A program made the translations under genes and the position numbers. Of a stretch of 64,000 bases of DNA, positions 7,521 to 16,352 are shown piece after piece. The notes under the pieces are model-generated. The model searched no databases. It was given only the letters and a program-made list of their open reading frames with translations, and was not told where the DNA came from. This DNA comes from Labrys sp. WJW (GTDB lineage Bacteria > Pseudomonadota > Alphaproteobacteria > Rhizobiales > Labraceae). The DNA is taken from positions 62,001 to 126,000 of the forward strand of contig NZ_LYXZ01000039.1 of the NCBI RefSeq assembly GCF_001676615.1, written 5' to 3'. Within the stretch, counting starts at the first letter, position 1. Each line of letters opens with the position of its first letter.

Positions 7521-8276
7521 TCAGTCCGGATTCATGGCAGCAAAAACCGCCTCGTAGCGGCCGTCCCGCTCGGCCCAGCGGCGGGCGCGGTCGCGTTCGA
7601 CCAGTACCTCGCCTCGGGGATGGTCGCCCCGTTCGAGCAACTGCATCACCTCGGCGACATAGGTATCGACGGGAATCGCGCGCGGATCGGAAGCCTGCCG
7701 GCTGCCGGTGAGCTCGGTCTGCACATAGGGTGGTGCCAGTTCGAGCACCTCGACGGGCACCTTGCGAAGCTGGTGGCGCAGGGATTGCAGCCAGGAATGC
7801 AGGAATGCCTTGCTGGCGCAATAGGCCGGGAAGTCGGCGCGGGGTACGAAGGCGAGGTTGGAGCTGGTGGCCATGATCGCCGCGTCCGCCTGTCCCTTCA
7901 GGATCGGCAGGAGCGCCGCCGTCACGCGCAACACGCCCAGGATGTTGGTCTCCACGATCGCCTCGGCATCGCCGGCGTCCCAACCGTCCGCCGCCAGGTC
8001 CTCGGCGCGCGAGATGCCGGCATTGGCGACGAGCATGTTCAGTTCGGGAAAGCGCCCGCGAACCTCGCTCGTGAGGCGTGACAGGGAGTCGGGATCGGCG
8101 AGGTCGAGCGGCAGCCCCACCAGGCCGGGCCGGTTCGTCGTGATCCGGTCAAACAGGCCTTGGCGCCGCCCCGTCACGATGACGCGGTTGCCGCGCTGGT
8201 GGAAGGCTTCGGCGAGCGCGCGGCCGATGCCGCTGGTGCCGCCGGTGACGAGAATGGTGTTGCCGGTCATTTTCAT
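7521..8276 (-). CDS. Short-chain dehydrogenase/reductase, DltE-like
   Basis: A 251-residue classical SDR. The Rossmann glycine motif TGGTSGIG is at residues about 11-18, with NAG at LVANAGIS, a serine in ATSSNLAF and catalytic YCASK (YxxxK). It should oxidise or reduce an alcohol/carbonyl with NAD(P)(H); the substrate is unknown. Similarity is closest to the DltE/YdfG-like 'putative oxidoreductase' group. The chosen ATG follows GGAGAC on the minus strand; a longer open frame upstream is not conserved-looking. The gene stands alone between tRNA-Arg and the two-component system. Confidence 0.85.
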   Translation of the reverse strand: MKMTGNTILVTGGTSGIGRALAEAFHQRGNRVIVTGRRQGLFDRITTNRPGLVGLPLDLADPDSLSRLTSEVRGRFPELNMLVANAGISRAEDLAADGWDAGDAEAIVETNILGVLRVTAALLPILKGQADAAIMATSSNLAFVPRADFPAYCASKAFLHSWLQSLRHQLRKVPVEVLELAPPYVQTELTGSRQASDPRAIPVDTYVAEVMQLLERGDHPRGEVLVERDRARRWAERDGRYEAVFAAMNPD

Positions 8277-8684
8277 GGGTGCTGCGTCTCCGTTGAGCTG
8301 GGGGCACGGAAACGCCAGCGCTGCGACCGATGCAGCGGACCGCCTCCAATCCCGGCTGGGCGCTGGGCATCGCGGCGGCAGCAAGCCGCGCCAAGATGGC
8401 AGCTCCAGAGGAGGACGGGAATGCGGAGTAGGAGAGAGATGACATGACCGTAGCGCCCTGTTGAATCGAGATCTCCCTGCTGGGACCCTCTCGACGAAGG
8501 ACGCGTTGGATGACGGTAACGCCTACGGCAGCGTCATGACTGGCCGCTGCACCCATTTCCCTACTGTGGCGGGCGGCCGTCGTCAAGGACGCCATCCAGG
8601 CTTCGCCCTGCTGGACAAGCTCAAGGCCGATATCGAGGGGGAAGCCGGGAGCATGACTGCGCTGCCTGTCTTGAATCATCATTC
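8277..8684. other. 408-bp gap without a convincing gene
   Basis: Open frames exist on both strands, including one on the minus strand running into the SDR gene, but none has a recognisable domain and a credible start. No tRNA, clear terminator or repeat was seen. It could be the upstream control region of the SDR gene plus decayed sequence. Confidence 0.4.
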
Positions 8685-10106
8685 TCAAGGCGAGCGCAGG
8701 TCGACGCACCGGCTGTCGCTCGATACGCAGCCGCCCTCTTCAGCCTGGCGGGCTACCAAGGGCAGGGTGATGTCCAGACAGGCACCGCCCGTGGGGCTGT
8801 TGGATGCGGCGATATGGCCGCCATGCAGGCGCACGATCTCGCGCACGAGGTTGAGGCCCAGCCCGGCGCCGCGGCCGTCCTGCCGCAGGCGGTGGAACGG
8901 CTCGAAGATCCGTTCGGTCTCGCTTTCGGGGATGCCCTCGCCCTCGTCGCAGATCTCGATGCGGCCGCTGCCGTCGACGCGCACGCCGATGGTGCCGCGG
9001 CGCCCGCCATGATCGATGGCGTTCTGGACGAGATTGGTCAGCGCCCGCTCGAGCGAGGTCTGGTCGCCCGTCACCAGGATCGGCCCGTCATCGGCTCTGA
9101 AGTCCATCTCGTATCCGGCGGCGAAGGCCAGCGGCGCGAGATCGACGATCACTCTTTGGGCAAGCGCGACAAGATCGACCGTTGCCGTCGGCCTTTCCTG
9201 CTGGTCCAGGCGCTGGAAGTCGAGCAATTGCCCGGTCAGCACCCCCAGGCGGGAGGCATCCTCCAAGAGGCGCGTCTTCTCCGGTCCCGGTGGCAGCGAG
9301 GCGATGCGGGTGGTGAGGATGGCGATCGGCGTGCGCAGTTCATGCGCAGCGTCGGCCAGGAAGCGTTGATGCCGCTCATAGCCCTTGTCGAGGCGGGCCA
9401 GCGCATCGTTGACGGCCTTCACCAGCGGCATGATCTCCGCTGGCACCCCGGTCTGGGGCAGGCGAACGCCGCGTTGGCCGATGTCGATGCGCCCGGCCTG
9501 TGTGGCGGCCGCGCCGAGCCCGGAAAGGGCCCGGCGCACCACGATCGGCGTGACGACCAGGGTGACCAGCGCCATCAGGACAAAGAGCGGACCGATCACG
9601 GTGGCCGAACTCAGCGACACCCCCCAGAACAGATGCTGCCAGGACATATGGCCTTGTGTGCCGGTGAGGATCTGTACGCGCCCAGCGGGGCTCTCCACCC
9701 ATTTGAGCACGGCCGCGGGCTTGTCGATGCCGGGCCGGTCTTCTCCGAGCCGGATCTGCTGGATGTGGATCATGCCCGCGGCGAACGGGGCGTAGTCAAC
9801 AGGAACGCTGCCTTCCCTGAGGTCCCGGCCCTGCTTGTCGCGGATGATGAACCACAGATCGGGCGCTTCCTGGCGCAGCCGCCGGAGATCACCGGTCTCC
9901 GCCAGGATGAGCCGGCCGCCGCCGTCGCGCACCAGGGCGTCGCGGAGGACGTCGAGGGCGCTGTCTTCATAGGCATCGGCGAACCGCGCCGTGCCCCAGA
10001 CGGCGACGACCACGATCACCACGATCAGCGCGAGCATGACGGTCTGGAAGGCGACCAGCCGCTTGACCAGGCGCCAGCGCAGGGAAAGCGAGGAGACGGC
10101 GGTCAT
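8685..10106 (-). CDS. Sensor histidine kinase of an OmpR-type two-component system
   Basis: A 473-residue membrane kinase. It has a membrane segment at about residues 18-40, an extracytoplasmic sensor of about 125 residues without a recognised fold, a second membrane segment at about 165-190, a HAMP-like linker, and the phospho-accepting His255 in DAAHELRTPIAIL. The ATP-binding domain shows N-box NLVQNAIDH, G1 CDEGEGIP and G2 GAGLGLNLVREIV. It autophosphorylates and passes phosphate to the adjacent regulator. Its ATG overlaps the regulator's stop by 4 bp, which implies a coupled operon. The signal is unknown. Confidence 0.93.
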   Translation of the reverse strand: MTAVSSLSLRWRLVKRLVAFQTVMLALIVVIVVVAVWGTARFADAYEDSALDVLRDALVRDGGGRLILAETGDLRRLRQEAPDLWFIIRDKQGRDLREGSVPVDYAPFAAGMIHIQQIRLGEDRPGIDKPAAVLKWVESPAGRVQILTGTQGHMSWQHLFWGVSLSSATVIGPLFVLMALVTLVVTPIVVRRALSGLGAAATQAGRIDIGQRGVRLPQTGVPAEIMPLVKAVNDALARLDKGYERHQRFLADAAHELRTPIAILTTRIASLPPGPEKTRLLEDASRLGVLTGQLLDFQRLDQQERPTATVDLVALAQRVIVDLAPLAFAAGYEMDFRADDGPILVTGDQTSLERALTNLVQNAIDHGGRRGTIGVRVDGSGRIEICDEGEGIPESETERIFEPFHRLRQDGRGAGLGLNLVREIVRLHGGHIAASNSPTGGACLDITLPLVARQAEEGGCVSSDSRCVDLRSP

Positions 10107-10777
10107 GACGTTTCGCGCAGGAGATAGCCGACCCCGCGAATGCCGTTGATGACGACCCCGGCATCGGCATCGGCGAGCTTGCGTCGCAGCCGCGAAACAT
10201 GGGTGTCGAGCGCGTTGGACTGGATCTCGTCATCCAGGCCGAACACCGCCTCCATCAGGAAGGGACGCAGCACCATGCGCCCCATGCGTCGGACCAAAGC
10301 GGCCAGTACCAGCAATTCCCGCCGCGGCATGTCCAGCGGGGCGCCGGCCACGCTGGCTTCCTGGTGGGTGAAGTCGAAGCAGAGCCGCCCGACCCGCACC
10401 ATATGCGATTGCAGATTGGCGGGCCGGCGCAGCAAGGCGCGCAGCCGCGCCAGCAATTCCTCGAAGGCGAAGGGCTTGCCGAGATAGTCGTCGGCGCCAT
10501 GTTCCAGCCCGCTGACACGATCGGTCAACTCGCCGCGGGCGGTAAGCACCAGCACCGGCACGGCATTGCCGCTGGCGCGCAGGGTCGGGATCAGCGACAG
10601 CCCGTCGCCATCGGGTAATTGCCGGTCGAGAAGCAGGGCGTCATGCACCCGATCGCAGAGGATTTCCTCGGCGGCGGCGATGCTCGAGACATGGTCGACG
10701 ATCATGTCGTGGCGGACCAGGGCGGAGCGCAAGGCCGAGACCATCTCCGGCTCGTCTTCCACCAGCAAGATCCGCAT
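10103..10777 (-). CDS. OmpR/PhoB-family response regulator
   Basis: The 224-residue protein has a receiver domain with acidic pocket EDE (residues 7-9), phospho-acceptor Asp51 in LLLDRQLPDGDG and the switch lysine in DDYLGKPF. The C-terminal winged-helix DNA-binding domain contains SNALDTHVSRLRRKL and GIRGVGYLL. It is first in a two-gene operon with the histidine kinase. An inverted repeat in its leader (10832-10872) may be its own binding site. Confidence 0.95.
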   Translation of the reverse strand: MRILLVEDEPEMVSALRSALVRHDMIVDHVSSIAAAEEILCDRVHDALLLDRQLPDGDGLSLIPTLRASGNAVPVLVLTARGELTDRVSGLEHGADDYLGKPFAFEELLARLRALLRRPANLQSHMVRVGRLCFDFTHQEASVAGAPLDMPRRELLVLAALVRRMGRMVLRPFLMEAVFGLDDEIQSNALDTHVSRLRRKLADADAGVVINGIRGVGYLLRETS

Positions 10778-10831
10778 TGCCGCCTCTCCATGTCCCCTTG
10801 GCTCGCGCCTTGCCAGCATAGCGTTACCCGT

Positions 10832-10872
10832 CCTGCATTGCGCGAACCTTGCACATGTTCCTGCAATGCAGG
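10832..10872. promoter_or_regulatory. Inverted repeat upstream of the response regulator
   Basis: Arms CCTGCATTGC (10832-10841) and GCAATGCAGG (10863-10872) are perfect inverted copies with 21 bp between them. The right arm itself lies in a perfect palindrome CCTGCAATGCAGG (10860-10872). The site is 55-95 bp upstream of the regulator start, where autoregulation would act. No promoter hexamers were convincing. Confidence 0.45.
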
Positions 10873-10955
10873 GGAAAAAGGGGCAATCGGGGCCACGACC
10901 GATGCATCTTGATGAAGGTGCATGAGGCCAGGAGGTGGCCGGCTGTCTTCCCGTG

Positions 10956-12191
10956 CTATCTCGGTGCCGGCCCTTCCTCGTGACCCTGACGGAAGCGAGC
11001 AGCCGGCCGGTCGATGCGGCCGAGGGCCAGCGCGAGGGCGAGGGCAGCCGCGGCGGCGACGACGACGAGCAGGCTTGCCGATGGCCAGCCATAGGCATCG
11101 ATGAGCGCGCCAACGGCAATCGGCCCCGCGACCTGGCCGAGGCTGCTGCCCTGCATGGCGAGGCCGACCACCATCGGAGCCAGCGCCGCGGCCGGCGCCA
11201 GGACAGGGGCCGAGGACAGGAGTGTTGCCGGGATGAGGCCGCCCACGGCCGAAAACACGACGCATAACAGCAGCAGCGGGCCATTCGGGAAGATCTGCAG
11301 GAACACGCAAGGCGCGGTGATTCCCATCACCAGGCTGGCGCTCGCGATCAGCACGGCCCGGCGGGTCCCGCGCGACAGCAGGAAGCCAGCCGCGAGATTG
11401 CCGAGAATGTTCGAAGCACTGGCGAGGGCGCTGAACATGCCGGCGGTGCCATAGTCCAAGCCCATGCGCTGCATCAGCAGCACCGGCAGGAAACTGAACA
11501 GGGCGAAGAACATCAGGCTATAGAGGGCGAAGCATATGGCGAGCAGCGGGGGGGCGCCGGTGGTCAGCACGGCAAGGACATTCCGGGCGAGGCGCTGCGG
11601 CGGCGTCGTGCTCCCATGGGTGCTGCCCGGCACCGTGACCAGCGCGGCCAGGATGGCAAGGCTTGCGATGATCGCGCCGGACCACCAGATGGCGCGCCAA
11701 TTGCTGAAGAACGGGCCGGCGAGCATGGCGAGGGCTATTCCGGCCGGCATGAAGCAACTCCACAGGGCAAAGGCGAGATCGCGCTGCCCGGCAGGGCTGA
11801 TCCGGTTCAGGATGGCGGGACCCGCGACCGTGACCAGCAGGAAGCCGAGGCCTTCGACGATGCGCGAGGTGACCAGCGCGCCATAGTGGGAAGTAAGGGC
11901 ACCGAGCCCGCTGCCGGCCGCGATGGCACCCAGGCCCAGCACCAGCATGCGGCGATCGCCGAAGCCGGAGATGGCCGCTCCCGCCGGGATGCCGCCGGCC
12001 AGGCCGAGCACGGCGAAGATGCCGGCCAGCCAGCCGATGGCGCCAAGGCCGAGGCCGAGATCGGCCTGCAGCAAGGGAGCGGCGATCAGCGTCTTGCCGA
12101 CCTGCAGCGAGGCTGCAATGCCGGAGGCGACCACCACGGCTACTGCCGGCCAGGCCGTGGTGCTGCGGGGCAGGAGGAGAGGAGGAGCCAT
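10956..12191 (-). CDS. MFS transporter (CynX/NimT-like), substrate unknown
   Basis: A 411-residue major facilitator with about 12 hydrophobic segments. Loop 2-3 carries GFGDRRMLVLGLG (the GxxxDRxGRR-type MFS motif A position), and a second related loop reads SRGTRRAVLIASA between segments 8 and 9. Its start codon overlaps the wrbA stop, so wrbA and this gene form one minus-strand transcript, probably under the divergent LysR regulator. An efflux or uptake role cannot be told from sequence. Confidence 0.85.
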   Translation of the reverse strand: MAPPLLLPRSTTAWPAVAVVVASGIAASLQVGKTLIAAPLLQADLGLGLGAIGWLAGIFAVLGLAGGIPAGAAISGFGDRRMLVLGLGAIAAGSGLGALTSHYGALVTSRIVEGLGFLLVTVAGPAILNRISPAGQRDLAFALWSCFMPAGIALAMLAGPFFSNWRAIWWSGAIIASLAILAALVTVPGSTHGSTTPPQRLARNVLAVLTTGAPPLLAICFALYSLMFFALFSFLPVLLMQRMGLDYGTAGMFSALASASNILGNLAAGFLLSRGTRRAVLIASASLVMGITAPCVFLQIFPNGPLLLLCVVFSAVGGLIPATLLSSAPVLAPAAALAPMVVGLAMQGSSLGQVAGPIAVGALIDAYGWPSASLLVVVAAAAALALALALGRIDRPAARFRQGHEEGPAPR

Positions 12192-12817
12192 CAGGCGGCA
12201 TCCTGGAGCCGCGCGGCGGCGAGGGCCCGGGCGAGATGGGCGACGTGACGTCCCTGGAAGCGCGCACCGTCGAGTTCGTTGGTGCTGGGCTCGCGATTGC
12301 CGCCGTGGCCGTCATCGGCCAATGTCGAAGCGCCGTAGGGCGAACCGCCGGTGATCTCGTCCATGCGCGACTGGCCCTGGAAGGTATAGGGCAGGCCTGC
12401 AACCACCATACCCAGATGCAGCAGGGCGATATGGGTGGACAGGATCGTGGCCTCCTGCCCGCCATGTTGGCTGCCGGTGGAGGTAAAGACGCTGCCGACG
12501 CGCCCGACCAGCGCGTTGCGTGCCCACAGCCCCCCGGCCTGATCTAGAAAATTCTTCATCTGCGCGGCCATCATGCCGAAACGCGTCGGCGTGCCGAAGA
12601 TGATGGCATCGTGGTCGGCCAGTTCGGCAACGTCGGCAATCGCTGCGCGCTGGTCCAGCTTGTAGCCGGCGCGGATGGCAACGGCGTCAGGCACGATTTC
12701 CGGCACCCGTTTCACCACGGCGCGTGCGCCGGTTTCACGCACGCCTTCGGCCACCGCACCCGCCATGGTCTCGATATGGCCGTAGGAGGAATAGTACAGC
12801 ACCAGCACGGACGTCAT
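12191..12817 (-). CDS. wrbA: NAD(P)H:quinone oxidoreductase, WrbA family
   Basis: A 208-residue flavodoxin-fold protein. The phosphate-binding loop YYSSYGHIETMA is at residues 8-19, GTPTRFGMMAAQMKNFLDQ and FTSTGSQHGGQE contact FMN, and the HHG-like TSTGSQHGG motif is typical of WrbA. It performs two-electron reduction of quinones, avoiding semiquinone stress. The ATG follows GAGGAG. It is transcribed divergently from a LysR gene over a 99-bp gap with two LysR-type boxes, and coupled to an MFS transporter. Confidence 0.93.
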   Translation of the reverse strand: MTSVLVLYYSSYGHIETMAGAVAEGVRETGARAVVKRVPEIVPDAVAIRAGYKLDQRAAIADVAELADHDAIIFGTPTRFGMMAAQMKNFLDQAGGLWARNALVGRVGSVFTSTGSQHGGQEATILSTHIALLHLGMVVAGLPYTFQGQSRMDEITGGSPYGASTLADDGHGGNREPSTNELDGARFQGRHVAHLARALAAARLQDAA

Positions 12818-12867
12818 GGTCAACTCCTCGTCATTCCTGGATGACGGGAGCATGGCATTTCTGGCTT

Positions 12868-12915
12868 ATCGATCGGAGTGATATAATTGGCATCAAACTG
12901 ATCGAAAGAATTGAT
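12868..12915. promoter_or_regulatory. Two LysR-type ATC-N9-GAT boxes between wrbA and lysR
   Basis: Two copies of the classic LysR-type operator, ATC-N9-GAT (T-N11-A), lie at 12868-12882 and 12901-12915. Their centres are 33 bp apart, about three helical turns, matching the recognition/activation site layout known for the family. TATAAT at 12882-12887 is a possible -10 element for the lysR side. Confidence 0.6.
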
Positions 12916-12916
12916 C

Positions 12917-13825
12917 ATGATCGATGCTCTTACCTTGGATCAACTGCGCACCTTCGTGACGGTCGTCGACAGCGGCAGCTTCCGCTCGGGGGCTGCCAGG
13001 CTCTCGCGCGTCCAATCGGCGGTGAGCCATGCCATCGCCAATCTGGAGGCCGAACTCGGGCTGGCCCTGTTCGATCGCACCGGTCATCGCCCGGTGCTGA
13101 CCGGCGAGGGCAAGGCGCTGCTGGCCAATGCCCGCGACATCCTTCTGCGCGTCGACGCCATGCGTGCCCGTGCCCGAGGATTGGGTGAGGGGGTGGAACT
13201 CGAACTTTCGCTGGTGGTGGACACGCTGTTTCCGGTTGCCTGGGTCGGCGAGGCGCTCAGGGTGATGCGACAGGACTACCCTTCTGTCGCGATCCGCCTC
13301 GCCTTCGAACCCCTGGGTGGCCCGCTCACGGCCCTGCTGGCCGGGCGCAGCACGCTGGCTGTGATCACCGGTGAGAATTTCCGCGATCCGCGCGTGGTGC
13401 TGCAGGGCCTCGCCTCGATCGAAATCGTGGCGGTCGCCGCGGCGGGACACCCGCTGGCCACTCGGATCGACGAGCAGACGATCGAGGTCGCCGAACTCGC
13501 CGATCATCTGCAGATCGTCCAGGTGGATCCAACCACCCTGACACAGGGGCGGGATTTCGGCGTGTTGTCACCGCAGACCTGTCGCGTCGGCAGCCAGGAC
13601 ACCAAACATGCCATGATCCTGGCGGGATTGGGGTGGGGGCGCCTCCCCTCCTGGCAGGTGGAACGGGATCTGCGGGAAGGCCGTCTTGTGCGGCTGCACA
13701 CGAAGGATCTGGGTCGCCATGCCAGGGCGGGCACGCAGGCCTATCTCGCCCATCGTCTCGATGAGCCGCTCGGGCCGGCCGCCCGCGCCTTCGGCAGGGC
13801 GATCGAGCGCATTGCCGCAGCGTAG
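12917..13825 (+). CDS. LysR-family transcriptional regulator, divergent from wrbA
   Basis: A 302-residue LysR protein. The winged helix-turn-helix is at residues 4-63 (LDQLRTFVTVVDSGSFRSGAARL then VQSAVSHAIANLEAELG), followed by a linker helix and a LysR substrate-binding domain. ATG 12917 is chosen; an in-frame TTG six bases earlier is weaker. The operator boxes just upstream and the divergent wrbA-MFS pair make those genes the likely target. The effector is unknown, with quinone-like compounds a guess from wrbA. Confidence 0.92.
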   Translation: MIDALTLDQLRTFVTVVDSGSFRSGAARLSRVQSAVSHAIANLEAELGLALFDRTGHRPVLTGEGKALLANARDILLRVDAMRARARGLGEGVELELSLVVDTLFPVAWVGEALRVMRQDYPSVAIRLAFEPLGGPLTALLAGRSTLAVITGENFRDPRVVLQGLASIEIVAVAAAGHPLATRIDEQTIEVAELADHLQIVQVDPTTLTQGRDFGVLSPQTCRVGSQDTKHAMILAGLGWGRLPSWQVERDLREGRLVRLHTKDLGRHARAGTQAYLAHRLDEPLGPAARAFGRAIERIAAA

Positions 13826-13832
13826 GGCATCA

Positions 13833-13861
13833 TGCCGAAAGGTGGCTGTCGGCTTTCGGCA
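13833..13861 (+). terminator. Hairpin after lysR, weak terminator candidate
   Basis: TGCCGAAAG (13833-13841) pairs perfectly with CTTTCGGCA (13853-13861) across an 11-nt loop, eight bases after the lysR stop. There is no proper U-run, so intrinsic termination is uncertain. Confidence 0.35.
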
Positions 13862-14033
13862 AAACGATGCGGCAGCCACAGGCCGTGGCGACGGCATCGA
13901 TTCCGGAGCCAGATTCGACGCCGCAATGCCTGCCGAAACGGCAGCCTGTCAAATCAGCGGTATGTACATATTCACGACAAGAACTATCAGTGTGTGCAGG
14001 CTGTTTCAGTTTGAATCAATTGTCGGATTGCCT

Positions 14034-15296
14034 ATGCCGCGTCCCAAGTTCATTGTGCTGCTCCAGGGACCAGTCGGCCCCTTCTTTTCCGAGCTTGCGC
14101 AATCGCTCGTGGCGCGTGGCGACAGAGTCCTCAAGATCAATTTCAATTTCGGCGACCGCATCTATTCGAGGCGGATTCCGTTTGTCATGTTTTCCGACAG
14201 CCTGTCGGCATGGCGGGGCTGGTTCTCGCAGTTCCTGCTTGGCCAGAAGCCGGACAAGGTGATCTTGTTCGGCGATCAGCGGCCCTATCATCAGGTGGCT
14301 GTGGCGCTGTGCCGGGAACTGGGCGTCGATGTGTGGTGCCTGGAGGAAGGGTATCTACGCCCCGATTACGTGACCGCCGAACGGGAGGGCAACAATGCGG
14401 CTTCCCTGCTGCCGCGGGTCCTGTCGGCCTATGACCGCAGCAAGGCCGCCCCCGTCGAGGCGCCGGTGACGATCCCCGCCACCAGCTTCAAGCCCATGGC
14501 TTGGTGGGCTTTCAAATATTACCTGGCGATGTCGGCCGGCAGCTTGGTGTTTCGGCAATATTCCCATCATCGCGAGCGCTCCCTATTGGGCGAGGCGATG
14601 CTCTGGAGCCGCAATGCCATGCGCAAATACACCGATCGCTGGAACAATGCGAAGAAGATCATCGACCTCGTCGACAATTTCGACCGCAAATATTTCGTCG
14701 CCGCCTTGCAGGTGCATGATGACCTGCAATTGCGGGTTCACGGCGCGGGCTGGACCATGGAGCGCATGATCGAGGCCACGATCCGTTCCTTTGCCAAGCA
14801 TGCCCCGTCCGGTACCCGCCTTGCCTTCAAGGCTCATCCGCTCGACCGTGGGCACCGGCCCTATCACCGCTTCGTGGCGCAACTCGCCAAGCTGGCGGGC
14901 GTGGCCGATCGGGTCTCCTTGATCGACGACGGGCCGACCGGGCTGTTGATCCGCCATGCTCGTGGCATGATTACGGTCAACAGCACCACGGGAATTCTGG
15001 CGCTGCAGCGCAATTGCCCGGTCTTCGTGCTGGGGAATGCGCATTACGCCATAGACGGCCTTGTTGCCCATGGTGGCGAAGACAAGCTGAAACAGTTCTG
15101 GAGCGCGCCTTTCCTGCCCAACGCGGCAGCAAGGGATGCCTTCGTCAGTCATATGGTGGCAGCGACGCAGATCAACGGTTCCTATTATCTGAGCCGTTAC
15201 TTCGATCTGACCATCCACAACCTGATTGCTCGTATTGACGACAATGTGGTGGAATTGCCGAAGAAAGCCCCTGTGCGTGTGCCGAAATCGGCTTGA
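14034..15296 (+). CDS. Capsule polysaccharide beta-Kdo transferase, KpsS-like
   Basis: A 420-residue cytoplasmic protein of the KpsS/LipB family, which with KpsC builds the poly-Kdo linker on lipid used to anchor group 2-type capsules. Recognisable features are the opening IVLLQGPVGPFFSELAQSL, NFNFGDRIYSR, FGDQRPYH, EEGYLRPDYVTAE, the FKAHPLDRGHRPY block and MITVNSTTGILAL (the KpsS/KpsC sugar-nucleotide region). I chose ATG 14034; ATG 13962 in the same frame adds 24 residues that look unrelated. It stands apart from the kpsC-like gene on the other strand. Confidence 0.85.
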   Translation: MPRPKFIVLLQGPVGPFFSELAQSLVARGDRVLKINFNFGDRIYSRRIPFVMFSDSLSAWRGWFSQFLLGQKPDKVILFGDQRPYHQVAVALCRELGVDVWCLEEGYLRPDYVTAEREGNNAASLLPRVLSAYDRSKAAPVEAPVTIPATSFKPMAWWAFKYYLAMSAGSLVFRQYSHHRERSLLGEAMLWSRNAMRKYTDRWNNAKKIIDLVDNFDRKYFVAALQVHDDLQLRVHGAGWTMERMIEATIRSFAKHAPSGTRLAFKAHPLDRGHRPYHRFVAQLAKLAGVADRVSLIDDGPTGLLIRHARGMITVNSTTGILALQRNCPVFVLGNAHYAIDGLVAHGGEDKLKQFWSAPFLPNAAARDAFVSHMVAATQINGSYYLSRYFDLTIHNLIARIDDNVVELPKKAPVRVPKSA

Positions 15297-15340
15297 AATC
15301 GCTCTATGGAAGTCTGAGGACAACCAGTCCTGTTAAGCCT

Positions 15341-15446
15341 CCGAAGCGAAGTGCGCTTAGACTGAAACGCTTTTTTGCTCTCGCTTCTTGGTTCGGCGCG
15401 TCTTCGCAGTTCTTGACGATTCCGTCACATCGCAAGACGTCTTGAA
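15341..15446. repeat. Dispersed two-hairpin repeat, copy 2
   Basis: The segment TTGGTTCGGCGCGTCTTCGC matches the copy near 29945 (TTGGTTCGACGCGTCTTTGC). The flanks also match: TTTTGCTC upstream and ATCGCAAGACG downstream correspond to TTTGCTC and ATCGCAAAACG. Translated frames across both copies give similar peptides because the repeat is shared, not because genes are. Confidence 0.65.
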
Positions 15447-15601
15447 GTCCGGCGGCGAAGGGCCTGCATCCGGACGGGCGGCGCGGCAACGCAATGGCTT
15501 GCAGCCCTTAATTAAGCCGGCTTACAAGACAGGCTGGCGCTGCCGAATGACGCCGGCCAGAGCCATCGGCCCGCCTCATCGGTCGTTGCAGACCCGGCAA
15601 A

Positions 15602-15628
15602 CAAAAACGGGGGCAAATCTGCCCCCGT
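15602..15628 (-). terminator. Rho-independent terminator of the omp gene
   Basis: On the minus strand an 8-bp GC stem (ACGGGGGC/GCCCCCGT, 15607-15628) with a 6-nt loop is followed by five T residues (15606-15602). It lies 35 bp after the omp stop. Confidence 0.85.
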
Positions 15629-15662
15629 CGATGCAATGAGATCTGAGCAGCAGCGCGTCGGA

Positions 15663-16352
15663 TCAGAACTTGTAGTTCACACCCAGACGCACGGCGTGGA
15701 AGTCCGGCGAGGCCTTGGAGTGAAGGGTGCCGCTGCCGCGCACCGTGTAGCTGCCGAAGTTCACATACTGATATTCGATGCGGCCCGAGAGATTGTCGGT
15801 GAAGGCATATTCGAGACCGGCACCGGCCGTCCAGCCCACCTTGGTGTTGCTGTCGCTGAACGAAGCGCCGTCATAGCTCAGCTTGTAGTCGATGTTGCCA
15901 TAGGCCAGACCGCCGGTGGCGTAGATCAGGAAGCGGTCATAGGCATAGCCGATGCGCGGACGCAGCGTGCCGTACCACTTGATGTCCGAGCGGGCACGAC
16001 CGGGAGCGCCGGCGACCACACCATGCACGGTGTCCTTGATCTGGGCACCCTGGAAGTCGGTTTCGATACCGACCACGATGTTGTCGAACTGGTAGTTATA
16101 GCCGGCCTGCAAGCCGCCAAGAAAACCCTTGCCCGTCAGCTTGCCGATGTCGCCGAGGAAATCCGGATCGTGGATGCCGACCGTGTCGCGGCCGCCGAAA
16201 GCATAGCCGACGTTCGCACCAGCATAGAAGCCTGTCCAGGAGAACGGCAGGACAACCGGTGCCACAGGCTCAACAGGTGCAGGCGCGAGATCGGCAGAGA
16301 AAGCTGCCGTTGACGAGAGCAGAAGAGCAATTGCTGCTGCAGAGATTCTCAT
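15663..16352 (-). CDS. Outer-membrane beta-barrel protein, RopB/Omp25-like
   Basis: A 229-residue small outer-membrane barrel. The signal peptide is residues 1-22 (ending AAFSA), followed by a short Pro/Val-rich stretch with FSWTGFYAGANVGYAFGG, the hallmark of the Omp25/Omp31/RopB family. Eight alternating beta-strands end in C-terminal phenylalanine (LGVNYKF), required for BAM-dependent insertion. AGGAG precedes the ATG. These proteins contribute to envelope stability in Hyphomicrobiales. It has its own strong terminator, and the AT-rich gap upstream probably carries its promoter. An ORF extension N-terminal to this start is not signal-like. Confidence 0.92.
   Translation of the reverse strand: MRISAAAIALLLSSTAAFSADLAPAPVEPVAPVVLPFSWTGFYAGANVGYAFGGRDTVGIHDPDFLGDIGKLTGKGFLGGLQAGYNYQFDNIVVGIETDFQGAQIKDTVHGVVAGAPGRARSDIKWYGTLRPRIGYAYDRFLIYATGGLAYGNIDYKLSYDGASFSDSNTKVGWTAGAGLEYAFTDNLSGRIEYQYVNFGSYTVRGSGTLHSKASPDFHAVRLGVNYKF

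Larger units (their letters stand above)
15297..15662. other. Intergenic gap between kpsS-like gene and omp gene
   Basis: This 366-bp gap contains a dispersed repeat (about 15341-15446) and the terminator of the convergent omp gene (15602-15628). Short open frames across the repeat are explained by the repeat itself. I see no gene. Confidence 0.5.
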
